64,000 bases of DNA, taken from the NCBI GenBank assembly GCA_963813435.1, contig CAWEYY010000002.1, forward strand, positions 372,001-436,000, given 5' to 3'. Below are positions 50,679 to 59,530 of the stretch, piece by piece. The translations under genes were made by a program, and so were the position numbers. Source of the DNA: AC-32 sp963813435. GTDB lineage: Bacteria; Actinomycetota; Thermoleophilia; Gaiellales; Gaiellaceae. The stretch's first letter is position 1. The number at the start of each line of letters is the position of its first letter. The notes under the pieces are model-generated. The model saw only the letters and a list, made by a program, of their open reading frames with translations. It ran no database searches and was not told the origin of the DNA.

Positions 50679-51884
50679 CTAGAAGAGCTCGGGGCACCAC
50701 GGCTGGCGCGCGGTCCGGAAGAGATCGTCCGCCCGCTCTACGCCGCCCGGCTTCAGCTCCTCCAGGCGGCCCGCACGGCTGAGCTGGTCGAACGTGAAGC
50801 CTCCCAGGTAGACGGAGCCGAGCTCGGTGACGCCCAGCCGCAGGTCGGCCTCGGCGGTCGTGCGATCGACGGCGCCGTCCTGGATGCTCCAGCGCGCCTG
50901 ATTCCACGGGCAGAGCTCGTCGTGGACGTCGAGCACGATCGCTCCCTCCGCGAAGCTGCGCGCCGCCAGCGCGGCTCCGGTGTCGACCAGTCGCACCCAG
51001 ACCGCCTCGCCGACCGTGAATTGCATTCGGCGCGGCTCGCGCAGCCAGAAGAAGAGCGGGTGGTCGAGCGGAACCCAGGACGTCTCGATCCGCGCCACCC
51101 AGTCGATCCCGAGCAGGTACCGCCAGATCGCGGCGAGAGCCCGCGGCGACGTACCCAGCGCCTCCCCGACCTCGAGCGTCGTCTCGGCGATCATGTGCCG
51201 CGCGGAGAAGTTGAGACGGTAGAGCGCGTAGGCCTCGAGCGTGCCATCGAGCTCGACCGCGACGCGGACCTGCTCACCCCCGGATCGCATCGGCGACCGG
51301 CCGAGGCGCCGCACCTTCCACCAGTCGGGCGTGCGGGTGAACATGCCCACGGTCTCGGCCTGGATCCGGTCGTAGATCCCGGGAAACAACTCGAGCGTCT
51401 CCTCTTCGGTCTCGATGATGCGCGCCTGCCCGATCGGCTCGTCGTCCCAGAGCCGCGCATGCTCCTTCGGCAGCTCGATGCCCCCCGCGAGCGAGGCAAG
51501 CCCGTAACCGAACCGCGAGTAGATCGCCCCTTCCGACGCATACAGCGTCGCGAGCGGCTCCCCGCGCTCGTGCGCGTCGGCGAGCTGGCGCTCCATCAGC
51601 TTCGTCAGCACGCCGCGCCGGCGATGCGTCGGCAGCACGCCGACTGCCATCACTCCGGCGGTCGGGACCTGGGCGCCGCCGGGAACGGTCGTCTCGAAGA
51701 GGTACGCGCCCGCTCCGCCGACGATCGCGCTGCCGTCGAACGCGGCGTGCACACGCTCGGGCGGGAGGATCGGCGCGAACCGCTCGACGTCCTCCTCCTT
51801 CGCGGTGGCGCCGAAGTAGTGCCAGATGGGGTTGAGCGCTCCCCCCACCTCGTCGGGGGAGCAGACCCTGACCTCGATCGCCAC
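50679..51884 (-). CDS. Eis-type GNAT acetyltransferase
   Basis: A 401-aa protein with the Eis architecture: an N-terminal GNAT domain (VGVLPTHRRRGVLTKLMERQ as acetyl-CoA loop, SRFGYGLA), a second GNAT-like domain and a C-terminal SCP2-like domain. The chain ends in PWCPELF, whose C-terminal carboxylate serves catalysis in mycobacterial Eis. That enzyme acetylates aminoglycosides and peptides at multiple amines; the substrate here is unknown. Start ATG at 51884, 19 nt from the pcrA end. The two genes may share a transcript with the ArsR-like gene. Confidence 0.85.
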   Translation of the reverse strand: MAIEVRVCSPDEVGGALNPIWHYFGATAKEEDVERFAPILPPERVHAAFDGSAIVGGAGAYLFETTVPGGAQVPTAGVMAVGVLPTHRRRGVLTKLMERQLADAHERGEPLATLYASEGAIYSRFGYGLASLAGGIELPKEHARLWDDEPIGQARIIETEEETLELFPGIYDRIQAETVGMFTRTPDWWKVRRLGRSPMRSGGEQVRVAVELDGTLEAYALYRLNFSARHMIAETTLEVGEALGTSPRALAAIWRYLLGIDWVARIETSWVPLDHPLFFWLREPRRMQFTVGEAVWVRLVDTGAALAARSFAEGAIVLDVHDELCPWNQARWSIQDGAVDRTTAEADLRLGVTELGSVYLGGFTFDQLSRAGRLEELKPGGVERADDLFRTARQPWCPELF

Positions 51885-51903
51885 TAGTGCCCCGTCCGAG
51901 CCA

Positions 51904-54054
51904 CTAGGCGATTCTCTCCAACGGCGCGTAGTCGAGCATCAGCCGCCGCTCGCTCCCGTCGGCGGCGAACCGGATCGTGACGATGCCGCCGGCCTCGATC
52001 GACGTGACGACTCCCTCGCCGAGGGTCTCGTGGCGCACGGAGTCGCCCGTCGAGAGCGAGGGCACATCGGCGCGCGGCGCGATCCCGCTTGCCCCGTACT
52101 TCGACCATGAGGCGGGCTCGAGGCGGTGCCTTTCGACCCGCGAGTCCGGGAGCTCGTCGAGGAAGCGCGAGGGCAGGTTGTAGGCGCGGCTGCCGTAGAG
52201 CGAGCGGGCGCTCGCGTGGGTGAGGACGAGCCGCTCCTGGGCGCGCGTCATGCCTACGTAGCAGAGGCGCCGCTCCTCCTCGAGGCCCTGCTCCTCGAGC
52301 GAGCGGGCGTGCGGGAAGATTCCCTCCTCCATCCCGATCATGAAGACGGCGCGGAACTCGAGCCCCTTCGCGTTGTGCAGCGTCATCAGCGTGACGAGGC
52401 TCTGCTCGCCGCGCATCGCGTCCTGGTCGGCGTAGAGCGAGATCTCCTGGAGGAAGCTCGACAGCGACGGCTCCGCCGAGTCGTGCTGGAACTCGCGCGC
52501 GACGCCGACCAGCTCCTGCAGGTTCTCGAGCCGGCCCTGCGACTCGATCGTCCGCTCGGCCTCGAGCGCGTCGGTGTACCCGCTCCGCTCGAGCACTCGC
52601 TCGATCAGCTCGGAGACCTCCAGCTCGAGCGCCCCGGACTGCAGCGACTGCAGCAGCGTGTGGAATTGCTGGACGGCGCGCAGCGGCGCGGCCGCGATCC
52701 CGGCCTCCTCGGCCTGGCCGAACGCCTCCCAGAGCGAGATCCCGTACGCGTCCGCGTGCGCCTGGAGGCGCGCGAGGCTCGCGTCGCCGATCCCGCGGCG
52801 CGGCCGGTTCGCGACGCGTTGCAGCGAGACCGCGTCGTAGGGGTTGTCGATCGCCTGGAGGTAGGCGATCACGTCCTTGATCTCCGCCCGCTCGTAGAAG
52901 CGCGGGCCCCCGATCACCTGGTAGGCGATCGCCTGCCGGACGAGGACGTCCTCCAAGACGCGCGACTGGGCGTTCGTCCGGTAGAAGACCGCGACCTCGC
53001 TGCCGTTGTAGCCCTCCTCGACGAGCCCCGCGATCTCGGCCGCGACGAAGCGCGCCTCGGCGTGCTCGTCCTCGACTTCGAGCGCGCGGACCGGATCGCC
53101 CTCGCCGAGCTCGGACCAGAGGTTCTTCGGCTTGCGCTCGCGGTTGTGGGAGATGACCGCGTTCGCCGACTCGAGGATCGTGTTGGTCGAGCGGTAGTTC
53201 TGCTCGAGCGCAATCGTCTTCGTCTCGCCGAAGTCGCGCTCGAACTCGAGGATGTTCCGGATGTCGGCGCCACGGAACGCGTAGATCGACTGGTCCGGGT
53301 CGCCCACCGCGCAGACGTTGCGGTGCTTCTGGGCGAGCAGCTTGAGCAGGCGGTACTGGGCGTGGTTCGTGTCCTGGTACTCGTCGACGAGGACGTAGCG
53401 GAACGCCTTCTGCCACTTCTCCAGCGCCTCCGGGAAGCGCTCCAGCACCTGGACGGTGAGCATCAGGAGGTCGTCGAAGTCGACCGCGTTCGAGCCGAAC
53501 AGGCGGCGCTGGTAGAGGTCGTAGGTCTCCGCGACGGTCTGGTCGTAGAACGACGCGACGCGCTGGGCATACTCAGCGGGCGTGACGAGCTGGTTCTTCG
53601 CGGCCGAGATCTGGGCGTGGATGCCGCGGGGGACGAAGCGCTTCGGGTCGCGCTCGAGCTCCTCGAGGCACGCCTTGGTGAGCCGCACCTGGTCGGCCTG
53701 GTCGTAGATCGTGAAGTTCGATCGGTAGCCGAGCCGCGGCGCCTCGCGGCGCAGGATCCGGCCGCAGGCAGCGTGGAAGGTGAGGATCCAGATCGCGCGC
53801 GCGACCGGGCCGAGCAGGTCCTCGAGCCGCTCGCGCATCTCTCCCGCGGCCTTGTTCGTGAACGTGATCGCGAGGATCTCGTTCGGCTTCACGCCGATGG
53901 CGTGGAGCAGGTGCGCGACGCGATAGGTGAGGACGCGTGTCTTTCCAGAGCCTGCGCCTGCGACGACGAGCAGCGGGCCCTCGGTGGCCAGGACCGCCTC
54001 GCGCTGCGCCGGGTTCAGGTCGGCGAGATAGCGTTCGGGGGACGCAACGGCCAC
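51904..54054 (-). CDS. pcrA: ATP-dependent DNA helicase PcrA/UvrD
   Basis: Superfamily 1A 3'-5' helicase (716 aa) for repair and plasmid/replication maintenance. All motifs are in place: Q-motif LNPAQREAVLATEGPLLVVAGAGSGKT with Walker A, Ia ILAITFTNKAAGEMRERL, II VDEYQDTNHAQY, III VGDPDQSIYAFRGAD, IV EQNYRSTNTIL, V LMTLHNAKGLEF, VI ERRLCYVGMTRAQERL. A C-terminal Tudor-like domain (GDSVRHETLGEGVVTSIEAG) may bind RNA polymerase. Start GTG/ATG context is ordinary at 54054. Confidence 0.95.
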   Translation of the reverse strand: MAVASPERYLADLNPAQREAVLATEGPLLVVAGAGSGKTRVLTYRVAHLLHAIGVKPNEILAITFTNKAAGEMRERLEDLLGPVARAIWILTFHAACGRILRREAPRLGYRSNFTIYDQADQVRLTKACLEELERDPKRFVPRGIHAQISAAKNQLVTPAEYAQRVASFYDQTVAETYDLYQRRLFGSNAVDFDDLLMLTVQVLERFPEALEKWQKAFRYVLVDEYQDTNHAQYRLLKLLAQKHRNVCAVGDPDQSIYAFRGADIRNILEFERDFGETKTIALEQNYRSTNTILESANAVISHNRERKPKNLWSELGEGDPVRALEVEDEHAEARFVAAEIAGLVEEGYNGSEVAVFYRTNAQSRVLEDVLVRQAIAYQVIGGPRFYERAEIKDVIAYLQAIDNPYDAVSLQRVANRPRRGIGDASLARLQAHADAYGISLWEAFGQAEEAGIAAAPLRAVQQFHTLLQSLQSGALELEVSELIERVLERSGYTDALEAERTIESQGRLENLQELVGVAREFQHDSAEPSLSSFLQEISLYADQDAMRGEQSLVTLMTLHNAKGLEFRAVFMIGMEEGIFPHARSLEEQGLEEERRLCYVGMTRAQERLVLTHASARSLYGSRAYNLPSRFLDELPDSRVERHRLEPASWSKYGASGIAPRADVPSLSTGDSVRHETLGEGVVTSIEAGGIVTIRFAADGSERRLMLDYAPLERIA

Positions 54055-54171
54055 GGAGCCGATGCTAGCCGCCGCGCAGGCGGAGCAGTCTCCGGCACAC
54101 GTCTAGGTCTGGCGACGCTTCCATGCGACCGCAGCCGCCCACAGAAAGAGAATCGCGACGAGCGCCCACGG

Positions 54172-54864
54172 CTAGTAGAGGAAGCTGACGCTCACACGGT
54201 TGCCGTCCTCCCAGTGCAAGGCGCCGCCGTCGAGAGCGACGCCGACAATCGCGGCGACCATGGCGGCGGCGGCGGCTAGCTCGAGACCCACGAGCGCGCG
54301 CCTCCAGAACTGGGCGACGAGTACGCCGACGAACCCGGCCATGCCGACGATGAGCGCCACGCCCAGGCCGAAGGCGACGCCGTCCCCGCCCACGAGCGTG
54401 GCGCTCGCGAAGGCGACCCAGATGCCGATGATGGCGCTGCTCAGAAAGGCGAGAGTTGCCGCGACGAGCCCGAGCGCGACCGACGCACCTCGACGATATT
54501 CAACCGCAGCCTGATCCGGCGTGTGCCCCAGCGCTTCGAGTTCCTCGCCCTGCGCGCGCATCTGGAGACGAACCTCGCGAAGCGAGCGCCGCACCGACGG
54601 GATCACGAGAAGCGCGGCGCTTAGCGGCCCAAGCAACGAAGAGGGCGCTGCGACGAACGCTGCTTGCCACGTGTCCCCGCGCCGCACGCGCGCCCGTCCG
54701 ATCGCGACGGCCAATCCGGCGAAACATGTGATAAGCCCCGCGACAGGCCAGACCAGGGCCCATGAATCGCCTGCCCACCGGAACAAGTCGAGCAGCCACA
54801 GCATGGAGCAGACGCCGAGGGTGACCGCGGCGCCGAGCCTCCTCTTTCCTCGAGGTTGACTCAC
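54172..54864 (-). CDS. Uncharacterised polytopic membrane protein
   Basis: A 230-aa protein with about five helices (AAVTLGVCSMLWLLDLFRW, ALVWPVAGLITCFAGLAVAI, VALGLVAATLAFLSSAIIGI, VALIVGMAGFVGVLVAQFW, LAAAAAMVAAIVGVALDGG) and a cytosolic charged loop (RRSLREVRLQMRAQGEELEA). I do not recognise the family. After its TAG the same frame encodes another likely membrane helix (PWALVAILFLWAAAVAWKRR) to a second stop at 54103, so the natural gene may be longer. Divergent from the cupin gene. Confidence 0.62.
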   Translation of the reverse strand: MSQPRGKRRLGAAVTLGVCSMLWLLDLFRWAGDSWALVWPVAGLITCFAGLAVAIGRARVRRGDTWQAAFVAAPSSLLGPLSAALLVIPSVRRSLREVRLQMRAQGEELEALGHTPDQAAVEYRRGASVALGLVAATLAFLSSAIIGIWVAFASATLVGGDGVAFGLGVALIVGMAGFVGVLVAQFWRRALVGLELAAAAAMVAAIVGVALDGGALHWEDGNRVSVSFLY

Positions 54865-54947
54865 GCCAACGGGGGCGAGGTTTCCACGACGCTCATTCTC
54901 CCGGCTTGCGCAAGCTACAAGGCCTCAGATCGCCTACGCTCGCTCTC

Positions 54948-55310
54948 GTGGGCTACGCGTTCGGGTCGATCGACGAGATGGGCGACGGCGTCTTCCGCAA
55001 GGTGCGGCAGGAGCTGGGCGTCAGCGCGTTCGGCGTGAACGTCCTCGTGCTCGCCCCTGGAATCGTCGGGAGGCCGCACTTCCACTACGAGCAGGACGAG
55101 CTCTACTTCGTGCACGCGGGCAAGGCGCGGTTCGACCTCCCCGGTGCGTCGCGCGAGCTCGGGCCGGGCGGGCTGTTGCACGTCGAGTCGACGACGCCTC
55201 GCCAGGTGACGAGCGTCGGCGACGAGGACCTCGTGATGCTCGTCGTTGGAGCGAAAGAGGGCTACGTCGGCCGGGACGGCATGCTGGCCGACTCTGAGAA
55301 GCTCGGCTAG
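54948..55310 (+). CDS. Cupin-fold protein
   Basis: A 120-aa single-domain cupin. Motif 1 appears as RPHFHYEQDELYFVHAGKARFDL (HxHxxxxE, then a G), and motif 2 as GGLLHVESTTPRQVTSVGDE with a His. Two His and the Glu form the usual metal site. Such small cupins act as isomerases, dioxygenases or sugar-binding proteins, and the substrate is unknown. GTG at 54948 immediately precedes the first strand (GYAFGSIDEMGDGVF). Confidence 0.82.
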   Translation: MGYAFGSIDEMGDGVFRKVRQELGVSAFGVNVLVLAPGIVGRPHFHYEQDELYFVHAGKARFDLPGASRELGPGGLLHVESTTPRQVTSVGDEDLVMLVVGAKEGYVGRDGMLADSEKLG

Positions 55311-55400
55311 AGCCATCTCGATCGAAAGGGACGGCCTTCTGCTTCCCAAGCAGGTCTGTTAGACGGCCACGCGGGCGGAGCCCGCACGGCCTCTCTGGTC

Positions 55401-55420
55401 GGCGCCGCTGAGGCGGCGCC
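55401..55420. terminator. Hairpin between convergent cupin and LPG-synthase-like genes
   Basis: GGCGCCGC-TGAG-GCGGCGCC is a perfect 8-bp stem with a four-base loop. It directly abuts the stop of the minus-strand gene (55421) and lies 91 nt past the cupin stop. It is a likely shared terminator though without a long U-run. A second weak stem (GCGGGC/GCCCGC) lies at about 55371-55385. Confidence 0.6.
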
Positions 55421-56347
55421 TCAGGTGCTGCGGATCGCGGCGCGGCCGAGCTGGCCGATGTTTCGCGCGTAGAGCGCGAGGCCGACCGCCGCGGCGGCTG
55501 CCGTTGCGAGGCTGACCGCGGCCGGAGTGAGCAGGCTCGCGGCTACGACCTTCGTCCCCTGGTGGCCCGAGAGCGCGAGCGCGCCGATCGCTGCGCCCTG
55601 GTAGAGGCCGATGTTGCCGGGCAGGAACGGCATCGTGTTCGCGAGGCCGGTCACGACCATGTAGAGCAGCGCGGAGCCCACGCCGACGTGGACGCCGACC
55701 GCGCGGAGGAAGAGCAGGACGGCGAACCAGCGAGCGATCCACGTGGCGACAAGAATCAAGCCGGCGCGGAGCATGATCCCGCGTGGAGCCGCGGCTCCGG
55801 CCAGGAACGCGCCGACCTGCTTCGGCAGCCGATGGCCCAGGCGGTGGTGCAGCGCAGAGGCGAGCAGGAGCAGGCCTCCGGCGAGCGGCAGCCCGACGAC
55901 CAGCGCCACGCGTGCCCAGGTCGGGAGAGGCAGGAAAAACGCCGAGGCCGCGCCGACGAGGACGAATGCGACCGACTCGAGCAAGTGCGCGCACATCAGG
56001 CTCCCGCCCGCGCGCGAGAAACCGGGCCAGCGCGGGCCGGCCGCGACCTTCAGCACCGCGACCTTCGACGCCTCGCCCAACCGTCCCGGAAGAACCGTGT
56101 CGAGGAACGAGCCGATCGAGCTCGCCGCGTAGACCGCGCGGAAGCCGACCGGCTCACGCACGGTCGACGACCAGGCCCAGGCGCGGAGCGGCTGGACGGC
56201 CGCGCAGATCGCGACTCCACCGAACAGGAGCAGCCAGTCGGGCGTCGCGGCGGCGTGGACCACGCTCGTCCCGGTCCTGCGGACGAGGAGGAACACGGCC
56301 ACCACGGAGGTCAACCCGATGGCAGCGATGAGACAGCGACGGCCCAC
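55421..56347 (-). CDS. Lysylphosphatidylglycerol-synthase-like (UPF0104) membrane protein
   Basis: A 308-aa membrane protein with eight to nine helices. Family motifs are IGSFLDTVLPGRLGEASKVAVL near residue 85 and a C-terminal ANTMPFLPGNIGLYQGAAIGAL, both typical of UPF0104/AglD-like flippase domains of lysyl-PG synthases. There is no aminoacyltransferase domain attached, so it is a stand-alone form, perhaps handling lipid-linked material. GTG at 56347 is preferred; the longer frame upstream is Arg/Pro-rich and lies over the start of the divergent gene. Confidence 0.8.
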   Translation of the reverse strand: MGRRCLIAAIGLTSVVAVFLLVRRTGTSVVHAAATPDWLLLFGGVAICAAVQPLRAWAWSSTVREPVGFRAVYAASSIGSFLDTVLPGRLGEASKVAVLKVAAGPRWPGFSRAGGSLMCAHLLESVAFVLVGAASAFFLPLPTWARVALVVGLPLAGGLLLLASALHHRLGHRLPKQVGAFLAGAAAPRGIMLRAGLILVATWIARWFAVLLFLRAVGVHVGVGSALLYMVVTGLANTMPFLPGNIGLYQGAAIGALALSGHQGTKVVAASLLTPAAVSLATAAAAAVGLALYARNIGQLGRAAIRST

Positions 56348-56400
56348 CTGCACTCTCCCGGCATCGGCAGTTCGTGGCGGGCCTGCGAACCCCTGGTCGA

Positions 56401-57177
56401 GTGAACTCGGCGAACATACGGCTGGTGCAGGAGTTGGATAAGCGACGTCAAGTGGCGCTGCGCCTCCGGCCGGAGCTTGCCCTCGAGTCTCTTGCCGACG
56501 CCGAAGCGTTTGCTCGCGAGCGGGGCGTCCTGACGCTGACGCCGAGTTGCTCGTTGCCCAGCCTCTACGGCGCCTGTCACGAGGAGCCGTACAAGCCAGG
56601 TGGCAAGGGATTCGCATCTTACCCGAAAACGAAGTGGCCCTGGGGTTTCGAGCTCCGTCAGCGCCCGGGAATCCACTGGCTGCGCCTGCTGCGCGGGACG
56701 GGCGTCTTCGTCACGGACGAGGTCGCCGCGCTGGCCGATCCTCTCTGCCGTGCGGCGCTGGCCGAGGCCGAGGCGGCCGAGGACGACGCGGCGAGGCTCG
56801 TCGGGCACCTCGCGAGCGCCGGGCCGAGCCTGCTCGACGAGGTGCGAGAGGAGCTCGAGCTCTCCGCGAAGGCGCTTCGGAGCCTGCGCGCGAGGCTGGA
56901 GCGGGTGGGCGCGGTGGTCTCGCGCGAGGTCGTGCTCGACGCGGGCCATCGCCACCGGCACACGTCCGAGCTGCGCCGCTGGGATCAGCTGACGATCCCG
57001 CGCTCGGACGGCGGGCTCGGCTCCCTCCTGGTCGCAGCCGTGCAGGCGGCGGTGGTCGCGCCGGAGCGCGAGGCGCGCGGCTGGTTCTCCTGGCCGGCTC
57101 CTCCGGAGCTCGTCGACCAGCTCGTCGCCGACGGTCGCCTCGCCCGGCCGGAGGACGGATGGCTGGCGGCGCCGTGA
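56401..57177 (+). CDS. AlkZ/YcaQ-related winged-helix protein
   Basis: A 258-aa protein. VALRLRPELALESLADAEAF, LYGACHEEPYKPGGKGF, KTKWPWGFELRQRPGIHWLRLLRGTGVF and the C-terminal SWPAPPELVDQLV resemble the uncharacterised group related to the DNA glycosylase AlkZ. The catalytic QxQ/QxD motif of true AlkZ enzymes was not seen. It may bind DNA through the middle winged helix (GPSLLDEVREELELSAKAL). GTG at 56401 is chosen; an ATG at 56374 would add nine residues. It is coupled by GTGA to the next gene. Confidence 0.6.
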   Translation: MNSANIRLVQELDKRRQVALRLRPELALESLADAEAFARERGVLTLTPSCSLPSLYGACHEEPYKPGGKGFASYPKTKWPWGFELRQRPGIHWLRLLRGTGVFVTDEVAALADPLCRAALAEAEAAEDDAARLVGHLASAGPSLLDEVREELELSAKALRSLRARLERVGAVVSREVVLDAGHRHRHTSELRRWDQLTIPRSDGGLGSLLVAAVQAAVVAPEREARGWFSWPAPPELVDQLVADGRLARPEDGWLAAP

Positions 57178-58094
57178 TCCGGGAGCTCCGCGAGGAGGAC
57201 GCGGCCGCCGTCGCCCAGCTCGAGCTCATGGTCAACCCGCACCAGATCGCGACCCCGGCGTCGATCTGGCACCGGGCAAGCCGGCGGATCGAGCGGGAGG
57301 AGCGCCACGAGTGGGTCGTCGAGGTCGACGGCGAGATCGCCGGCTCGGGGTATGCGGGCTTCGAATGGGCGGTGCCGACGCGCGGCAAGGGACGGTTCTG
57401 GCTCTGCGTCCACCCGGACAGGCGCGGGAACGGGCTCGGCACCGCGCTCTACGACGAGGCGAGCGAGTACCTGCGGGCGCGAGGAGCGTGGCGGCTACGC
57501 ACCTGGGTCGACGGCGACCCCGCCGGGACGCGCTTCCTCGAGCGACGCGGGTTTGCATGTCGCGGGTTCGACGTCGTCTCGTCGCTCGAGCTCGGTGAGG
57601 CCGACCTGCCCGAGCCGTCGGTTCCGGTGGTTCCGCTCGGCGAGGTGCGCGACCGGGTGGACGACCTCTACGCGATCTGCGCGGCCGGCGAGATCGACAT
57701 GCCCGGCGACGAGCCCGAGACGGAGCTCGCCTTCGAGGACTGGAAGCAGGACGACTTCGGCGCGCCCGACCTCTCCGACGAGGGCAGCTTCGTGGCGCTC
57801 GAAGGCGAACGGCCCGTGTCGCTCGCGTTCCTGACCGTCGATCCGGCCCGGAAGCTCGCCTACAACCTGATGACGGCGACGCTTCCCGGGTTCCGGAGGC
57901 AGGGCCTCGGCCTGGCGGTGAAGACGGCGGCCGCGCGCTGGTCGGCCGCGAACGGCTTCGACCGGATCCTGACCGAGAACGAATCCACGAACGCCGGGAT
58001 GCGTGCGATCAACGACCGCCTGGGCTACCGGCCGCTCTACCAGCAGACCTCATGGGTTCTGGAGTGGAAAAGCATGCCGGGCCAGGGCGGGTAG
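57174..58094 (+). CDS. Tandem two-domain GNAT acetyltransferase
   Basis: A 306-aa protein with two GNAT folds. Domain one has IRELREEDAAAVAQLELMVN and an acetyl-CoA loop LCVHPDRRGNGLGTALYDEA. Domain two has ATLPGFRRQGLGLAVKTAAARW and DRILTENESTNAGMRAINDR, which suggests one active acceptor site and one structural or second site. This arrangement is the mycothiol-acetyltransferase (MshD)-like type, but no mycothiol gene is present, so the function stays open. GTG at 57174 overlaps the upstream stop. Its end overlaps the convergent toroid gene by 45 nt. Confidence 0.8.
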   Translation: MIRELREEDAAAVAQLELMVNPHQIATPASIWHRASRRIEREERHEWVVEVDGEIAGSGYAGFEWAVPTRGKGRFWLCVHPDRRGNGLGTALYDEASEYLRARGAWRLRTWVDGDPAGTRFLERRGFACRGFDVVSSLELGEADLPEPSVPVVPLGEVRDRVDDLYAICAAGEIDMPGDEPETELAFEDWKQDDFGAPDLSDEGSFVALEGERPVSLAFLTVDPARKLAYNLMTATLPGFRRQGLGLAVKTAAARWSAANGFDRILTENESTNAGMRAINDRLGYRPLYQQTSWVLEWKSMPGQGG

Positions 58095-58865
58095 CACCTG
58101 TGAGGTGACCCAGACGGGCGTCGTCGCATACTTCGCCGAGTAACGGAAGCTGCCGTCAGCGCGGCGCATGCGACGCAGATAGGCGATCGACCCGCGCGGG
58201 ACCGGCTTGCGCGCGGAGACGAACGCCTGGATCGCCCACCCCGTCGACTGCGAGTCGGAGCCGCGTCCGGCCGAGAGCTCGAAGCCGCCGTCCTTGTTCT
58301 GCAGCCGCCTCAGGTACGCGAGCCCGCGGCGGATCGGCTCGCCGCGGACCCCGGCGGCACGCAGCGCCTGGATTGCGGCCGCGGTGTCGTTCGAGTCGGG
58401 TGCGCCCCCGCCGTACCAGCCCCAGCCCCCCACGCGGGTTTGCCGGCCGAGGACGAACCGGACGGCCGAGCGCGGCGGGCGCTCGCGGGCCTGGCGCAGG
58501 GCGAGGATTCCCCAGACGGTCGAATTGATCGTGGGGCCGATCCTCCCGTTCGAGCGCTGCAGCTTGCGGATCCGGGCGAGCAGGCGCTCGGGCCGTCGAC
58601 CGAGGGCGCTCTCGGCCACCGCGACGAGCTCGACGTCGGTTGCTTCGGTCAGGTCGTCCTCGTGCGCGACGAGGTAGTCCAGCGCACCACCTGTGCTCGC
58701 ACCAGCAGCCTTGAGCCCGAGCGCTGCCCAGGCCGTCAGCTGGGGGCTCGCCGTGCCGCCCGGCTCGGAGAAGCCGCCGTTCGGCGACTGGCGACCCTGG
58801 AGGTACGCGGCCGGAGTCGCGGCAACGACCGCAGCGGTGGCGAGCGTAGCCAGCTTCAGGCCCAC
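58050..58865 (-). CDS. Exported terpenoid-toroid repeat protein, transcobalamin alpha-domain-like
   Basis: A 271-aa exported protein. A signal peptide (LKLATLATAAVVAATPAAYL) precedes an alpha/alpha toroid built from about five repeats, seen as SPNGGFSEPGG, NGRIGPTINSTVWGILALRQ, VGGWGWYGGGAPDSNDTAAA, KDGGFELSAGRGSDSQST and ADGSFRYSAKYATTPVWV. Prenyltransferase/squalene-cyclase repeats share this fold with the alpha domain of transcobalamin and intrinsic factor. No cyclase DxDD motif is visible, so binding rather than catalysis is likely. The GTG at 58865 overlaps the S-component stop. It ends the cobalamin-riboswitch operon. Confidence 0.75.
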   Translation of the reverse strand: MGLKLATLATAAVVAATPAAYLQGRQSPNGGFSEPGGTASPQLTAWAALGLKAAGASTGGALDYLVAHEDDLTEATDVELVAVAESALGRRPERLLARIRKLQRSNGRIGPTINSTVWGILALRQARERPPRSAVRFVLGRQTRVGGWGWYGGGAPDSNDTAAAIQALRAAGVRGEPIRRGLAYLRRLQNKDGGFELSAGRGSDSQSTGWAIQAFVSARKPVPRGSIAYLRRMRRADGSFRYSAKYATTPVWVTSQVLPALARHAFPLQNP

Positions 58866-59530
58866 ACGACCTCCGCTTTCAGCCGGCGCGCGAAGCGCTC
58901 CAGGAGCCGTCGTAACTCGGGCCCGATCGCGAGCGCGAGGACGAAGTTCCCGGTCGCGTGCGCGACGTCGAACGAGATCCCGCGCACCCAGAGCGCCGCG
59001 AACGCCTGCCACGTGTGCGGGTAGAAGCTGAGCCATTCCCACACGTCCATCAGCGCGTCGTACCCGAACCCGAGCGCAAAGCACGTCAGCGCGAGCGGGA
59101 GCCGGCGGCGCAGGAGCGGCGCGGCCAACCCGCCGACCAGGCCGCACATCCCCCACGCCAGCATCTGCCACGGCGTGTAGGCGCCCTGGCCAAGGTAGAA
59201 GTTCGAGATCAGCGCCGCGAGCGCGCCGGTCGTGGCCCCCGCGCGCGGGCCGAGCGCGACCCCGGCCACGACGGCGATCACGGTCACGGGCTGGACGTTC
59301 GGGATCGCCGCGAACAGGACGCGACCGGCGGCGGCCGCGGCCGCGAGCGTCGCGATGAGGACGATCTCCTTGCTCGACCCGGGCCCGGACTCGAGCCATG
59401 CGACCCCGGCCACGATCAGGGCGCCCGCGACGAGGAGCAGCGAGAGCGCGGCGTCCGCGGGATCGATCGCCGTCCAGGCGACCGCGATCGTGCTCGCGAC
59501 CAGTGCCAACGCGACGGCGAGCCTAGGCAA
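58856..59530 (-). CDS. ECF transporter S component (predicted corrinoid-specific)
   Basis: A 224-aa membrane protein with about six helices that would bind the substrate in an energy-coupling-factor transporter. Family sequence includes AAAAGRVLFAAIPNVQPVTV, VAGVALGPRAGATTGALAAL and LGQGAYTPWQMLAWGMCGLVGG. There is no His-rich N-terminus of the cobalt CbiM type. The upstream cobalamin riboswitch and flanking transcobalamin-like proteins point to cobalamin or a corrinoid. The start is TTG at 59530, overlapping the A-subunit gene by 8 nt. Not proven biochemically. Confidence 0.82.
   Translation of the reverse strand: MPRLAVALALVASTIAVAWTAIDPADAALSLLLVAGALIVAGVAWLESGPGSSKEIVLIATLAAAAAAGRVLFAAIPNVQPVTVIAVVAGVALGPRAGATTGALAALISNFYLGQGAYTPWQMLAWGMCGLVGGLAAPLLRRRLPLALTCFALGFGYDALMDVWEWLSFYPHTWQAFAALWVRGISFDVAHATGNFVLALAIGPELRRLLERFARRLKAEVVWA

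Noticed and set aside
55338..55360. Segment TCTGC-TTCCCAA-GCAGG resembles a tRNA-Gly(CCC) anticodon arm.
   Set aside because: No D-arm, T-arm (GGTTCGA) or acceptor stem can be found on either side, so it is not a tRNA gene; at best a remnant.
58050..58865. Toroid protein as a terpene cyclase (hopanoid or squalene cyclase).
   Set aside because: It is only 271 aa with a signal peptide and lacks the DxDD motif and most QW repeats; context is a B12-regulated transporter.
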